A DNA stretch of 64,000 nt from Argyresthia goedartella (GCA_949825045.1 OX463836.1:13045829-13109828); one strand, 5' to 3'; positions 1 to 10,807 are shown, numbered from the stretch's first letter. Numbers and translations are program-made. The notes: generated from the sequence alone by a model not told the origin.

Positions 1-457
1 AAAATTTTTTCATCCGAAAAAAGAATTTCCCGATGCTTTTTTCCCGCGTACCGCTTCAACAAAGCGCGGCATCTCTTCAGTCTCAGGTCCATTAAACGAG
101 CGTCCAAACGATGTCCTGTTTTTCTTCGATATGCCCTAAGTCTTCATTTAACACCCTTTTCACCGTGGTCTTGCTTAACCCCATCTGAAGGGCCAACAGT
201 TTCTGCTTACGTATGGGATTTCTTTGAATTCGCGCCTTCACAGATTTTATCACTGCTGGAGTCCTAACAGAGCGAGGGCGAACACTTCTTGACCTGTCAT
301 CTACACTAGAGTCTTCATTGTATCGTTTTATGGTACGATAAACGAATCTTTTGGTTATATTCAATTTTTTCAGTAAGTCGAAAATCTGAATTGGCGCGTA
401 ACCGCAACGATGCAACGCAATAACTGCGACACGGTCTTCTTTAAGTGTCCACTCCAT
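1..457 (-). pseudogene. mariner-like transposase fragment, frameshifted, cut by window edge
   Basis: Reads on the minus strand from a Met at 457-455. The first ~120 residues form two helix-turn-helix units of the paired-like DNA-binding region of IS630/Tc1/mariner transposases, with a basic RSVRPRSVRT linker and the second helix LSKTTVKRVLNEDLG. This frame stops at 92-94. In another frame the window edge still reads on to the block ILFSDEKIF, the site of the first catalytic Asp of the DDE/D domain. So at least one frameshift separates the DNA-binding and catalytic parts, and the rest lies outside the window. The element's outer end lies near 596-600. It cannot make a working protein as it stands. 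Confidence 0.8.
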
Positions 458-569
458 ATTTAAAAATGAGGAAAATTCTAAAAAGTACACATTTTTATTT
501 TCATGAAAAATTCGAAATTCGAATTCAATAAACTTTTTTGTGGCCAGCGTTCTAAATTCAAAAGTTTTT

Positions 570-600
570 ATTGTGTGACAGAACTTATGACCTGACTGTG
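570..600 (-). repeat. terminal inverted repeat of the mariner-like element
   Basis: The sequence GTGACAGAACTTATGACC lies just outside the transposase start codon side and ends next to TATA, where the copia frame resumes. The same core (TAAGTTCTGTCACA on the opposite strand) forms both ends of the separate 780-bp element at 47120-47899, which supports its being a terminal repeat. Confidence 0.6.
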
Positions 601-607
601 TATATAC

Positions 608-1765
608 ATGGAACAGCCAACTGGATTTACAAATGGTGATAATAGTAAAGTCTGTTTGTTGAATAAAAGTTTATATGGTTTAAAGCAGGCCAGCCGTATG
701 TGGAATAATAGAGTACATGATGTTTTAGTTAAAAATGGATATGTCCAAAGTAAATGTGAACCATGTGTTTATGTTAGAAAATTTAAAACTGAGTATGTAA
801 TAATAGCTCTCTATGTGGATGACTTCTACATTTTTCACAGTAACTGTCTAAACTCTATTTTACCATTGTTACAGAATGAATTTCAAGTTAGACATTTAGG
901 TGTTCTGAAAAGTTGCCTAGGCATAAATGTCACTAGAAATAATGATATTTTAATATTGGACCAATGTGAATACATAAGGAGATTGTTAGTTAAGTTCAAT
1001 ATGATTAACTGTAAGCCAGTTTCCACACCATTGCCTGTTAACTGTAAGTTAGAAAAGTCTGACGATGACTGCTTACAGGATGAAATGTACAAGTACAGAG
1101 AGTTGTTAGGTAGTCTTATGTACTCGGCTGTATGCACTAGACCTGATATTTCATATGCATGCAGTCAACTTGGTCAGTTTAGTAACTGTTTTGGCTTAAG
1201 TCACTGGCAAGCTGCTAAGCGTGTTCTACGTTATTTAGCGAGCACCATTAACTATGGTTTGCATTTTGTCAAAAATTGTAACTTAAATATAAATGCATAC
1301 GCAGACGCAGATTGGGCCAATGATTTAACCGACAGAAAGTCGTATTCAGGCTTTGTCATTCAGTTTGGTCAAAATGTTATAAATTGGGAGGCTAGAAAGC
1401 AACGCTCTGCAGCGCTATCCAGCACAGAGGCCGAATACTTAGCCATAGCTGATGTTTGCAAAGACATTTGTTTTGTTAAAAATTTCTTGTCGGAAATCGT
1501 AGACAAAACAATAAGTGTAGTTGTATACAATGATAACCAAAGTGCTCAGAAACTTTTGCTTGTTAAGGAATACTCTCATAAGAAGACTAAGCATATAGAT
1601 TTGCGCTATCATTATGTAAAAGATCTTATACAGAACGGATTTATAAGTGTAAAATATTTACCTACAGATAAAATGATAGCCGATGTATTTACCAAACCAT
1701 TGTGTAGAGAAAAGCATTGTAATTTTATATTTGACATTAATGTAAAGCCAGTCAGTCAATTGTAA
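608..1765 (+). CDS. copia-type retrotransposon Pol, 3' half (reverse transcriptase end + RNase H)
   Basis: 385 codons ending in a natural stop. The N-terminus begins inside the reverse transcriptase: SLYGLKQASRMW is followed by the catalytic ALYVDDF block at about residues 68-74. The RNase H region follows (DADWAND with SYSGF at about 235-250, SSTEAEYLAIADVC at about 270, YNDNQSA, and the HIDLRYHYVKD block near the end). Protease, integrase and the first RT motifs are missing. The frame is open a few codons upstream to about 599, where the mariner-like end abuts, so the truncation is best explained by that insertion, with the 5' half outside the window. This stretch has no internal stops, which suggests a fairly recent copy. 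Confidence 0.9.
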   Translation: MEQPTGFTNGDNSKVCLLNKSLYGLKQASRMWNNRVHDVLVKNGYVQSKCEPCVYVRKFKTEYVIIALYVDDFYIFHSNCLNSILPLLQNEFQVRHLGVLKSCLGINVTRNNDILILDQCEYIRRLLVKFNMINCKPVSTPLPVNCKLEKSDDDCLQDEMYKYRELLGSLMYSAVCTRPDISYACSQLGQFSNCFGLSHWQAAKRVLRYLASTINYGLHFVKNCNLNINAYADADWANDLTDRKSYSGFVIQFGQNVINWEARKQRSAALSSTEAEYLAIADVCKDICFVKNFLSEIVDKTISVVVYNDNQSAQKLLLVKEYSHKKTKHIDLRYHYVKDLIQNGFISVKYLPTDKMIADVFTKPLCREKHCNFIFDINVKPVSQL

Positions 1766-1890
1766 AATTTCTAACATGAAGAGCTTTTTTGACTTCTATA
1801 AATGTAGAGTTTTTTTGTTTTCTCTTTGTTAGCATGTTAGATGTAGAGCATGTAGATAATTTGACTATTGGCATGTTGTAATGTTAGTCT

Positions 1891-2155
1891 AAGGAGGAGT
1901 GTGAAAGATTGAATCTGATGGTATCCTAACATTTCCACATCACTACTAATGGTAATAATTTATTCTGTGAAATGTGACGTTTGTACTTTTTAAATATGGC
2001 GTTCTCTCTCTTTCCGTCTCTTGTGAATTATTGCTTGTGTGGTGCTGCGCTGATAAAATATAATTCTAAATCTAATCGCTGTTAAACTGCTTCTGCTTGT
2101 ATTTGTCATAATTCGCGTACTATTTATTGCTGACACAATAAATACGGGAATATCA
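1891..2155 (+). repeat. copia polypurine tract and 3' LTR
   Basis: AAGGAGGAG at 1891-1899 is a polypurine tract, immediately followed by TGTGAAAG at 1900, the expected TG start of an LTR. The LTR probably ends near 2136-2155 (GACACA or TATCA). The exact end is uncertain because the 5' LTR is not in the window for comparison. Confidence 0.55.
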
Positions 2156-2184
2156 ACCAGGAAGTATTTTCATTCCCGAAACCT

Positions 2185-3440
2185 TTAAACAACTACGCCA
2201 CGTACTGCCCAATAGTCGACGACTTTCCAATCTACCATTTTATCAAATTCATTAATGAGAGCCTTTTGTTTTTCAGGAGAAAGTCTGTAAAGGAGCGGCT
2301 TAATAAGAGGAGTATCGTCGCCTGTGTCGATTCTATGATTAATTATATGAGTACAACCTAATTCGCCTTTTTCTTCAAAATAAATAGATTTTAATCGAGA
2401 AATAATATCATCAGCAATTACTCTTTGTTCAGAAGATAAAAAATCATAAGGAACAACTTTCTTCTCGATAGGAGTATTTGAATTACAATCAATTTCTTTG
2501 AAGAAAGTAGAATTCAAGAGTTCTGGAACAACAATGAATTGTTTCCAAAAGTATAATAGAGAGGTGTACGTCAGGGAAAACGTGACATCTAACAACGTGA
2601 GTCTGGTTATTGAAAGTTAAAGGTAAATCAATATGACCAAGAGAATTGATTTCATGATTGTCCGCAGTAGCAACAGTGATAGAACACGATTTGGATAGTT
2701 TGTAACCCAATTTAAGGAATTCTAGATGAGAATTATTACCAAGTATAGCGATGGAACTACCACTATCCAATAATCCGAAGAATGGGGAATGGTTTAAAAG
2801 TATTTATAAGAAAGGCCTATTGAAATCTCTTTCTTTTTTGTAGAGGATTGAAGAAGTTGTATAGTGTTGAAAGAAATTTCGAAGGCTAGTGAGCCAATAC
2901 TGCCATTCTTCGAAATTAAATTAGATTTTTTTCCAAGTCGTGGCTAATTAGTTTTTGGGATTAGTAGGAGTGGATTTGTTAGAAGTTTTATTGAAATTAG
3001 GATAATCTAAAAAATTGAAACCTTTAAGAACACATTTAAAACAAATGGGAAAGCGTGGTCGTGGAAAACAAAATAAATTATTAGAGACCGAATTCACTTG
3101 TTTCTATTGGGGGGTAAATTTAGGGGTATAGTTTGGTTTAGAAGCAGAAAATGGTTTCAAAGTTAGAACTATCAGTGGTTTTGGGAGATGATGGCGCAGA
3201 TTATGTGTAGATAAATTATTTTGCTAGATGATTGTCATCTGGCTTTGGTTCTTGAAAAAGACGGCCTCTGTCCAGAATTCGTTCGTAACCTTGGCAGGCA
3301 GAGATGACTGCGTCAATGGAAGTTACATTATTTAGTGCAACGAACATGGAGTAACTAGGGCGAATGTTCCTGAGCAAAATAACCGCGGACAAAGATCGTT
3401 GACCTAAGAGTATCAGTCATGCATGCACATATTGGTACTG
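2185..3440 (-). pseudogene. decayed gypsy-type Gag-Pol fragment
   Basis: Three pieces in different frames, in element order from right to left. A CxxC cluster around 3020-3060 (ICFKCVLKGF) resembles a gag zinc knuckle. A retropepsin at 2489-2770 has the active-site triad DSGSS followed by the strands expected of the fold. A linker at 2185-2595 has HRIDTGDDTPL and LSPEKQKAL, as found just before gypsy reverse transcriptases. The protease and linker frames overlap but differ, so a frameshift lies between them. The RT itself is absent: the similarity stops beside the copia LTR. Clearly non-functional. Confidence 0.65.
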
Positions 3441-3454
3441 AAACCTAACTAGTT

Positions 3455-3656
3455 TTCTAAGACAGTCATCAACCTTGTTATGCATAATTATCTACAGCTC
3501 AAGCATAATCCATGTGAATGTGAAGTCATTGCTTTATAAAATTGCAATTCCATTCGGATACACCTTGTATTCTTTGTACCGTGCTTATTTTCCTTTAGGT
3601 ACATATAGCCCACCTATCATTATGACTATGACAAGGGATATTTTCACTTGTCAAAG
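3455..3656 (+). repeat. interspersed repeat, left part (inverted copy at 8830-9030)
   Basis: This stretch is the reverse complement, with scattered differences, of 8830-9030. The match resumes at 5701-5790, so the two pieces were one copy before a LINE inserted between them. Nothing coding is recognisable in this part; the part beyond the insertion overlaps the RTE-type sequence seen at 8618-8830. Confidence 0.7.
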
Positions 3657-5700
3657 TCAAAGTCAAAGTACTTTATTACTGTAGATATTTACATATTCTT
3701 AGCAAACGTCATTTTTTGCCTCTTCTCTACATTGGACCACTGTGGGAGAAGCAGGGCGTAGAAACTACCACAGATTGATTTTTAGATCTCTTTTAAAAAT
3801 AGGTTGTGCTTAACTAATACAAATATGAAAAATTTAATTGTTATGATTAATAAGCAGGAATAAATTATTACAAAACTATTAACAGCAAGGTCTGTGTTGA
3901 GCCAGATTAACCCCATACAGTCCTGTCATTTCGTATTTCGTATATATTTATTGCACATAAAACAACATAAGATATAATAAACAGAAAGGACATCTACAAA
4001 GGCATGCTTATCTCTAAATAGAGATCTCTTCCAGCAAACCCAAGGTTGATAAGAATAATTTAATATACAGGATAGACCTATGTGCTCTGCTAAGATACAT
4101 ACATATATTACTGAACTATTGAACTAACTGCTAGATACACTACATACACAAGTACATAAATATTATATAAAAATATAAATACACCTAAATAAACTAATAT
4201 ATACAAAGCTCAAATCTAGGATAGAGAAAGATAATGCTCCTTCAAACGATTCTTAAAGACGGGCAGAGATGGACTATCTCTGATAGTGCAGGGAAGCCAG
4301 TTCCAGAGAGTGATCGCCCGCAATCGAAAACAGTGCTTGTATGCGACGGTGTTGTGATGAGGTATAGAGAGCAGGGAAGCCGTGTGAGTTCTACGTGGAC
4401 GAGCCGAAGGGAGAAATTGAAAAAGCTCACGGAGAAAGCTAGGGTATCGAGGGTTGGTTAAGATGTTGAATAGAAGAGTGAGGATGTGTGTGTCCCGACG
4501 AAGACGGATCGGCAGCCATTTTAACTCCTTGCGATACTGCGAGACGTGGTCGAACTTGCGCAGTCCGAAGATAAACCGAATCCCGAGATTTTGAAGTCGC
4601 TCGAGTCTGTTCAGTTGCTCTTCGTTGGCGCTAGCCCAACAAACATCGGCATAATCGATCAAGGGGAGAAGAAGAGATTGAGCAAGAGTAATTTTTGTTT
4701 GATGGGGCAGAAAGTTCTGAAGCCATCTTGGTGAGTGGTGGCAAAGACGCGCCTACTGACCTCGCTGACATGGTTAGTCCAGGAGAGTTGTCTATCAAAC
4801 ATGACACCCAGGTTTTTGGCCTTGTCACTGTAGGCAATTAGAGTACCGTCATAGGTAACCGGCTGTAATACGTTTAAAGAGTGTCTAGTACATATAATAA
4901 TCGCCTGGGACTTACTGGGGTTTACCAACAATCCGTATGACAAAGCCCAGGTTCTGATGTTCTCAAGGTCAGCGTTCAGTGTGTCTATAGCCAGGTTTAC
5001 ATCACTAAAGAGGAAATGACGATCATTTAAGTAATCTTGAACATTGTAATATCCCTTTTTCGACAAAGTCGCTTTAACATGCTTTTTAAATTGCTCAAAT
5101 GGCAATTTCAAAATCTCCAGAGGTATCCTATTGTAGTAGAGAATGCACTGACCCTTGAAAGAATTGCTAACCTTCGCGAGTCTAAAACGGGGCGCACATA
5201 GTCTGTGATTATTTCTTAGGTTAACATTACAGCTATCGCTAAGTTTGGAAAATGTTGTAAGGTTCTTGCGTACATACATTATATTTTCGAAAATAAATTG
5301 ACTAGCTACTGTTAGTAAGTCAATTTCTTTAAAAAGCTCTCTTAAGGAGTCTGTTCGTTTTAAATTATAAATTGCTCGAATAGCTCTTTTCTGTAAAATA
5401 AAAATAGTTTGAATATCCGCTGCTTTCCGCCACAACAAGATACCATAGGACATCACACTATGAAAGTAACTAAAATATACTAGCCTAGATGTAGCCACAT
5501 CCGTGCTTTGTCTGATGTTCCTAACAGCGTAAGCCGCAGAACTTAATTTACCAGCCAATTTATCTATGTGGGGTCCCCACTGCAATTTGCTATCAATGGT
5601 TATTCCAAGGAACTTCGTATCATTTACTAATTATAACGTGCTGTTGTCTAACACTAAACTGGTCTCAACTTGCCTGACATTTGGAAGTGAGAATTTGATA
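3657..5700 (-). mobile_element. jockey/CR1-like LINE copy B, 5'-truncated, split by LINE A
   Basis: The minus strand encodes the reverse transcriptase thumb and C-terminal region: KFLGITIDSKLQWGPHIDKL near 5600, then FSYFHSVMSYGILLW, then a C-terminus in KGYYNVQDYLND near 5035. An in-frame stop lies near 5628. The coding end resumes left of the nested element at about 3924 and closes with a stop (DRTVWG then TAA). The 3' untranslated region runs to an AATAAAG followed by three TTTGAC units at 3648-3672, a LINE-like tail. CACTT-like sequences at both outer borders may be the target duplication. Confidence 0.75.
3931..5022 (-). mobile_element. jockey/CR1-like LINE copy A, nested in LINE B
   Basis: 5'-truncated LINE on the minus strand. 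Coding parts: 4659-5022 has GLLVNPSKSQAII and NLGVMFDRQLSWTNHV; 4216-4662 is the last ~148 codons, ending in RDSPSLPVFKNRL, in a different frame, so a frameshift lies near 4660. The 3' untranslated region ends in an AATAAATATAT-like stretch near 3940. A TCATTT duplication flanks it (3925-3930 and 5023-5028). The same 3' end occurs at 25170-25645 (+) and 36415-36535 (-). The long open frame from 5585 to 4659 crosses the junction between copies B and A, so it is a chimera and not one gene. Confidence 0.75.
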
Positions 5701-5800
5701 CACTTCCCATTATCATCCTTACCTGAGTGCTATGGCCCACTGCTGCTCAAATTAAGAGATGCTAAATACGATGTGCTATGGTCAAATACCCATTTTCGAA
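5701..5800 (+). repeat. interspersed repeat, right part (RTE-like), continuation of 3455-3656
   Basis: Matches the reverse complement of about 8745-8830 (shared CCTGAGTGCTATGG and CTGCTGCTCAAATTAAGAG). It is the distal half of the repeat interrupted by LINE B. Confidence 0.65.
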
Positions 5801-7221
5801 GCGTTATTCCTTATAAAGAAGACACTTTCCAAATCCAGAAAAAATATATGTTATGAAGACATCCATTTTCTTTAATTGTAGTTTTTGTGATTGGCAGCGT
5901 TTGCGATGATAGCTGCGGCGAAGGGGCTAATACCATTTCACGCAAAATGGACTATCGAATAACTGGCTAAAAGTGGGCACAATTGTGACGAAAAGCGTGA
6001 CGCGATGTTATGTTGTTAGGTAGGTAGGTATTTGAATAATTGTGATTTGGCAGGGGCTATTTAAACACGTCGTTTTGTATGGGCCTCCTCCCTTAAATTT
6101 ATAAAATCTTGTTTACCTACCTTCTACCCGTCGGAAATATCTGTGGACCAGTTCAAATGACGTCACCCAAATAGTTTCCATCCACGCGCATCCATCGAGG
6201 TCCAAGATATACCTTCCTAGTTAATTAATTGGTGCTACCTATAGCGCTAACCGAAATAGGACATTCTGTGAAAATTGCAAATCTCTACCTAGGTATCTAG
6301 GTAGAGATTAATTACGAAATTGAACCATGTCTGATTTTTGGTAAATGACATTTTTACAGTCATTTACGCGCCAAGTTATCGTAGTTTACCCCTAAAACAT
6401 AAGAAATAGGTACAGAAAATAGGTAGAGCTATCTAAACAAAAACAAGTGAAACATACCAATAATAGTAAAAATATAGATACCTTGTTGATATGTGCAATA
6501 ATGTGCATGTTGACACACACAATCTTTTCTGGAAACGTATCGCATTGGGTTAGGATAACGTCTCTTCGTTACATATCCAGTTGGTGTCGGTATTGGCAGA
6601 TAATATATTGATTAACTTATTACATTGTTCTTCGTAACATTCGCTTTTCAGTTTCCACCGCAACCCGCATGATCAATTTTGTTCTCCACTATTTTCATTG
6701 TCAAATCTAATCAACTTAAAATCCTCATCCGAGAATAATAATGTTGTTTATTGTTTTGCACATCTTTATTACGATTCTGACAATAACTGCATTAACACTA
6801 TCTTCGCACTATTCTGTGGCGGCGTCTGACGTAACAGCCATGTCAGTGTGAGCTGAAATGAACTTTCATGAAATGTCATACTTGCCTTGTCATTGACCGA
6901 GCGAGCGAAGCGTCCCGTTTCGAGATTGGCCAGAAATGCATTTGTCTTCCTGTCTGTCTGTCTTCGTTAAATTGTTGCGCAAAATAAACTTGTATCGCAC
7001 TGTAATAAAGCCTTTGGTCCGTCAGTCGTGATAATATGTTTAAGTATGTAAGCATGTCGAAGGGCTCGCGAGGTCTATATACTGTTCTCACAGCACCAGT
7101 AGTTTACTAATGCTTGACTTTGAGTGCCCGCCAGACTTTGAGTAATCGGTTGTGATACGGACACGGTTCGGACACGGTCACAAATCACAATATGTATGCA
7201 CCTCACCTGAATGCTGAGGCC
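5801..7221. other. no gene seen; short repeat at 5925-6010
   Basis: No credible coding region. 5925-6010 (GGCTAAAAGTGGGCACAATTGTG and GCGTGACGC) recurs at 44290-44395 and, inverted, at 54945-55030. The open frame at 6876-7091 on the minus strand has no recognisable domain. Confidence 0.5.
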
Positions 7222-7340
7222 TACTATCCGAACCAACCCTATTTTTAAAAGAGATCTAAAAATCAATCTGTGGGAGATTCTACTCCCTTCTTCTCGCTCA
7301 GTGATCCAACGTAGAGAAGAGGCAAAAAGTAATTTTAGTT
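7222..7340 (+). repeat. fragment of LINE B 3' untranslated region
   Basis: Inverted copy of 3719-3803: shared TTTTTAAAAGAGATCTAAAA and AGAGAAGAGGCAAAAA, with moderate divergence. Confidence 0.65.
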
Positions 7341-7654
7341 AAGGGTGCAACTGAGTAAATATCAAAAATGTTAACAATAGATCTCTGGACAACTTTTTGC
7401 AGCTACAAAACCACGAAATGTTGGGACTTATTTTGGTTACTCACTCATAAATTGTTTACAGTGCATCCTAGCGAAAAGTTAGTTACGTCAGTAAGTAGTA
7501 GTACTAAATTGGAAAACATAAAATTTTGCGTCTAATTGGTACCAAAACTTGATAATTTGCTTAAGGCAAATCCTAGAAAACCATGGACACGAAACGTTTT
7601 CTTTCCCACGAATATAGTCGTCCGTGAAAGCTCGGTGAAGTTAGCAGTACAAAG

Positions 7655-8232
7655 TCATAGAAAACGGGGCTCAAATTCAGGGGATTTCGAGCTCATTTAG
7701 AGCTCCCAGAATACGAAGTTTCAGAATTTGAGCTCGAGCGGTTTTCGAAAAAAAACGCAATAAAACAACAGTAGTACAAAGTCCGAGTAGAGAAGTGAAA
7801 CTCGCAGCGTATTTGGACATGATTTTGAGCTCCCAGAATATGCAATCAGAACTTCTCTAACTTAAGTAGGATGCGAGAAAAAAATAAAAAACCATTTACA
7901 CAACAATATCATCTACATAGATGAAATTGATATGTTTTACACTTTTCATCTAAAATACTTAAGCTAGAAATCTGAAATTTTGTATTCTGGAATCTGTAAG
8001 CTTTTTCTAATATGCTGCAAATTTCAACTCTCTGCTTTGCCAACTCGCTACATTTTCAACTAGAGGGTACTTGAAGGTATCCGTGAAACTGTATTTTTTA
8101 ATATTGACACCTTGAAAGCCATAGAAAACGGGGCTCAAATTCAGGGCATTGCGAGCTTATATTAAGCTCCCAGAATACGAATTTTCAGAATTTGAGCTCA
8201 AGCGGTTTTCGAAAAAAAACGCAATAAAACAC
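7655..8232 (+). repeat. pair of ~110-bp direct repeats
   Basis: 7655-7765 and 8115-8232 share CATAGAAAACGGGGCTCAAA, AGCTCCCAGAATACGAA and GCGGTTTTCGAAAAAAAACG. A short inverted piece recurs at 8330-8370, and a weaker direct copy near 7830. The interval between holds nothing coding that I can see. Confidence 0.7.
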
Positions 8233-8375
8233 CTAGTTGTAAGTATAACCCTGATTGAGTGAGTGAGTCCAGCCTTAGAAGTGATTTTATGTCTAAGATG
8301 TAAAACGTGATTTGTTAGTGAATAGCAGACTAGCAATGCCCTGAATTTGAGTCCCGTTTTCTATGACTTTATAGG

Positions 8376-8830
8376 TCGAATTTCGACGTTTGGCTCGCGG
8401 TCAACGAGAGAGATACCTAACATGGAACGCCCCATTGCTCGTTGGGCTACCTCGATTTTGTGTATAACTTGCCAGTTTCCTGGGCGCTGATTAAGTTAAC
8501 AAATTGGTTAAACTGATTTGAGCCAATCACGTGCCGCTAATATTCAAAATAGCGGCACGTGATTGGCTGAAATCAGTTTAACCAATTTGTTAACTTAACC
8601 AGCGCCCAGGAAACCGGCCGAGTGAGCGTCCATGGTGCGGCTCCATAGATGAGGATCGGCAAGACACATTGGTTATGTACTTTAGTCTTAAGGTATTGTG
8701 GTAGTTTGGACTTAAAGACTTTGTCAAGCTTGCCGAAAGCAGCCCACCCCATTTGAGCATAGCCCATCGTATTAAGCATCTCTTAATTTGAGCAGCAGTG
8801 GACCATAGCACTCAGGATGGGATAATATTG
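8376..8830 (-). pseudogene. RTE-type LINE reverse transcriptase fragment, split by a foldback element
   Basis: The minus strand encodes MGWAAFGKL, LPQYLKTKVHNQCVLPILIYG and WTLT, the C-terminal part of RTE-clade reverse transcriptases; the preceding QIKR segment is in another frame. Sequence at 8376-8465 matches 21172-21245 of the second RTE copy, so the coding region was continuous before the palindrome at 8472-8617 entered. Frameshifted and inactive. Confidence 0.75.
8472..8617. mobile_element. foldback (palindromic) element inside the RTE fragment
   Basis: Almost perfect inverted repeat: GTTTCCTGGGCGCT...AGTTAACAAATTGGTTAAAC at the left is mirrored at the right by GTTTAACCAATTTGTTAACT...AGCGCCCAGGAAAC. 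The arms run about 66 nt around the short spacer AATATTCAAAAT. It interrupts RTE sequence that is continuous in the copy at 20.9-21.4 kb. No clear target duplication seen. Confidence 0.8.
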
Positions 8831-9030
8831 GGAACTAGTGAAAATATCCCTTGTCATAGTCATAATGATAAGTGGGAATTATGTACCTAAAGGAAAATAA
8901 GCTCGGTACAAAGTCTAAAAGGTGAATCCGGATGGCATTGCAATTTTATAAAGCAATGACTCCACATTTACATTGATTATGCTTGAGCTGCAGATAATTA
9001 TGCATATCAAGGTGGATGACTGTCTTGGAC
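8831..9030 (-). repeat. interspersed repeat (inverted copy of 3455-3656)
   Basis: Shares TTGCAATTTTATAAAGCAATGA, with only small differences, plus GCTTGAGCTGCAGATAATTA and ATGACTGTCTT with the opposite strand of 3455-3656. Confidence 0.7.
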
Positions 9031-9349
9031 AAGTAGGTAGGTATGAGTACGAATAGGTGCATGCATGACTGATCTTAGGTCAATGTCCTGCCGGCGAAAC
9101 AACCGCGAGGAACGAGATTTCCCTTCCTTCTCTCGTCGCTCTCGTAGGGCAGTGACGGACGCTATGACGTCACTAGAGCAAGGAGCCAATGAATTTTGGC
9201 GGATAGTCTGTTCTTTACTTCCGTACATAGTAGGTTTATGAATTTTGACTCACTCTATTTACGTTTTCCCTTATTTCCCCATGAAATGTGTACATTCTGG
9301 AGAATATCCGGAAATCCGCTATTAAAACATTTACATACAGGCACTTTCG

Positions 9350-9445
9350 CTTCCGGCCCCACACTAGGATACCCTGTGTCGTGGGAGCCAGAAACAGTGA
9401 CGTCACACACATTTAAACGTCCAAGACCTGGGGTTTTTAGGATTC
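9350..9445 (-). repeat. SINE tail fragment
   Basis: CCCCACACTAGGATACCC, GAGCCAGAAACAGTGACGTC and CCAAGACCTGGGGTTTTT match the non-tRNA part of the SINEs at 28390-28460, 45835-45960 and, on the other strand, 57770-57905. Confidence 0.6.
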
Positions 9446-9900
9446 CTTAGAGAAAAAAGGAACCCTATAGTTTCGTCAAGCCTGTCAATCGTTAAAGAGA
9501 CAGACCCTTCCAAAGCGGTAAAATTTGTGTTTAGATTTTAGATTTTTGTTTTTTTCTTATTCTCTTACTTTTAAAGTAAGAGAATAAGAAATCAAAAAAA
9601 TATAAATGTTGTACATCTCAATATACACTTTCAAAGAAACTTGGTTTGAACAAAATAAAATAAGCAGTTTTTAAGATAAACAACATTTATTAAAAACCGC
9701 TAATATAACTTTGTCATTCATACAAACACTATGAAAAACAAAGTAATTATTTGCTAGTGAAGAATGATAGTGATATTTTGGCTAGGTGTATCAGATAGGT
9801 AAAGTGAGTACCTGCCTATTTTTTTGTTCTTTCTTATATTCTAAATTCATTACGGTACCCTAAATGTGCGAAGTCCGACACGCACTTTGCCGGTTTTTTA
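9446..9900 (+). repeat. diverged copy of the GGTTCCGTAC...CCGGTTTTT repeat, with a hairpin at 9554-9590
   Basis: Begins near GGAACCCTATAG and ends in CGCACTTTGCCGGTTTTTT, the terminus typical of the repeat at 10150-10549. An 18-nt perfect-arm palindrome (TTCTTATTCTCTTACTTT and its complement) lies at 9554-9590. Confidence 0.5.
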
Positions 9901-9909
9901 TTTATTTAT

Positions 9910-10143
9910 GGGTAGTATTTAATCGCACATCAAAAATACTGATTTTCACAGCAAAAAAGGATCAGCAAAAACAATTTTATGTTTTAAGAATTTCTGTTGT
10001 TCTTACATGTTCAACCTAATAAGAACCCCACCCCCTTTACCCTTCACCTAAGCTACCGCAGTATTTCGCCCTGATATTTGCTGTGAAAATCAGTATATTT
10101 GCTGTGCAAATCAGTATTGTTGATGTGCAGTTTACTATTTCCC
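9910..10143 (+). mobile_element. inverted-repeat element family A, copy 1
   Basis: Ends GCACATCAAAAATACTGATT and AATCAGTATTGTTGATGTGC are inverted copies, bounded by GTAGTATTTAAT and TTTACTATTTCCC. The interior carries TTGTTCTTACATGTTCAACC and CTTCACCTAAGCTACCGCAG. Other copies: 23681-23935, 24221-24427, 41605-41804 and, inverted, 62270-62492. No transposase; non-autonomous. Confidence 0.8.
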
Positions 10144-10149
10144 TTTATC

Positions 10150-10549
10150 AGGGTTCCGTACCCAACGGGTAAGTACGGAACCCTATTACTAAGACTTCGC
10201 TGTCCGTCCCTCTGTCACCAGGCTGTATCTCAAGAACCTAGCTAGCTAGAGAGTTGAAATTTTCACAGATTATGTATTTCTGTAGCCGCTATAACAACAA
10301 ATACTAAAAAATCAGGATAAAAGAAATATTTAAGGGGGCTCCCATACAACAATTCTTTCAATACCACATACAAACTTATGGATGCACCTGGTTACGTAAA
10401 TGGAGTGTGAAAGTAACCGCACCAATAACTTTGTAAACAATATTTTGCTGTGTAAAATCCAAACTATTCACTCCACACCATCGCTTCCATTGAACGGTGG
10501 TACGGAACCCTTCGTGCGCGATTTAGACTCGCACTTCACCGCTTTTTTT
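10150..10549 (+). repeat. interspersed repeat GGTTCCGTAC...CGCACTTCACCG, full-length copy
   Basis: About 400 bp, nearly identical to 49606-49999 (shared GACTTCGCTGTCCGTCC, CACCAGGCTGTATCTCAAG, GTTGAAATTTTCACAGATTA, TACGGAACCCTTCGTGCGCG). Related copies: 39205-39500 (-), 50073-50210 (+), and 55636-56541 (+, interrupted). I cannot place it in a transposon class: there are no inverted termini and no coding region. Confidence 0.75.
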
Positions 10550-10700
10550 ATTTATCCCCGGCCGGGGATCGAACCCGGGCCTCTCGCAGCGTCACAGAGC
10601 TTGCTATATATTTGACTGGTAGTCAAAATAGCTACAGTTCGTACCTCTCTCTCACCCCATCTTATCCTATGCGAGAAAGAGGGGACTCAGTTCCCTCAGA
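10550..10700 (-). repeat. tRNA-like SINE fragment
   Basis: GGGGATCGAACCCGGG at 10563-10578 is a B-box-like sequence on the minus strand. The flank resembles a tRNA-derived SINE head, but the rest does not match the other SINEs closely. Confidence 0.4.
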
Positions 10701-10807
10701 GTCAATAAACTTTGGCGTAGCCTAGCTATAAATGTTGTGAACTGTGAAAATGCTATTGTTTGTACCGAAATAATCAGCAGGTCGATACATATATTGGCAT
10801 CCGTTAA

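Noticed and set aside
4659..5585. 308-codon minus-strand open frame as one reverse transcriptase protein
   Set aside because: It crosses the joint between two LINE copies at about 5022; the two parts come from different elements.
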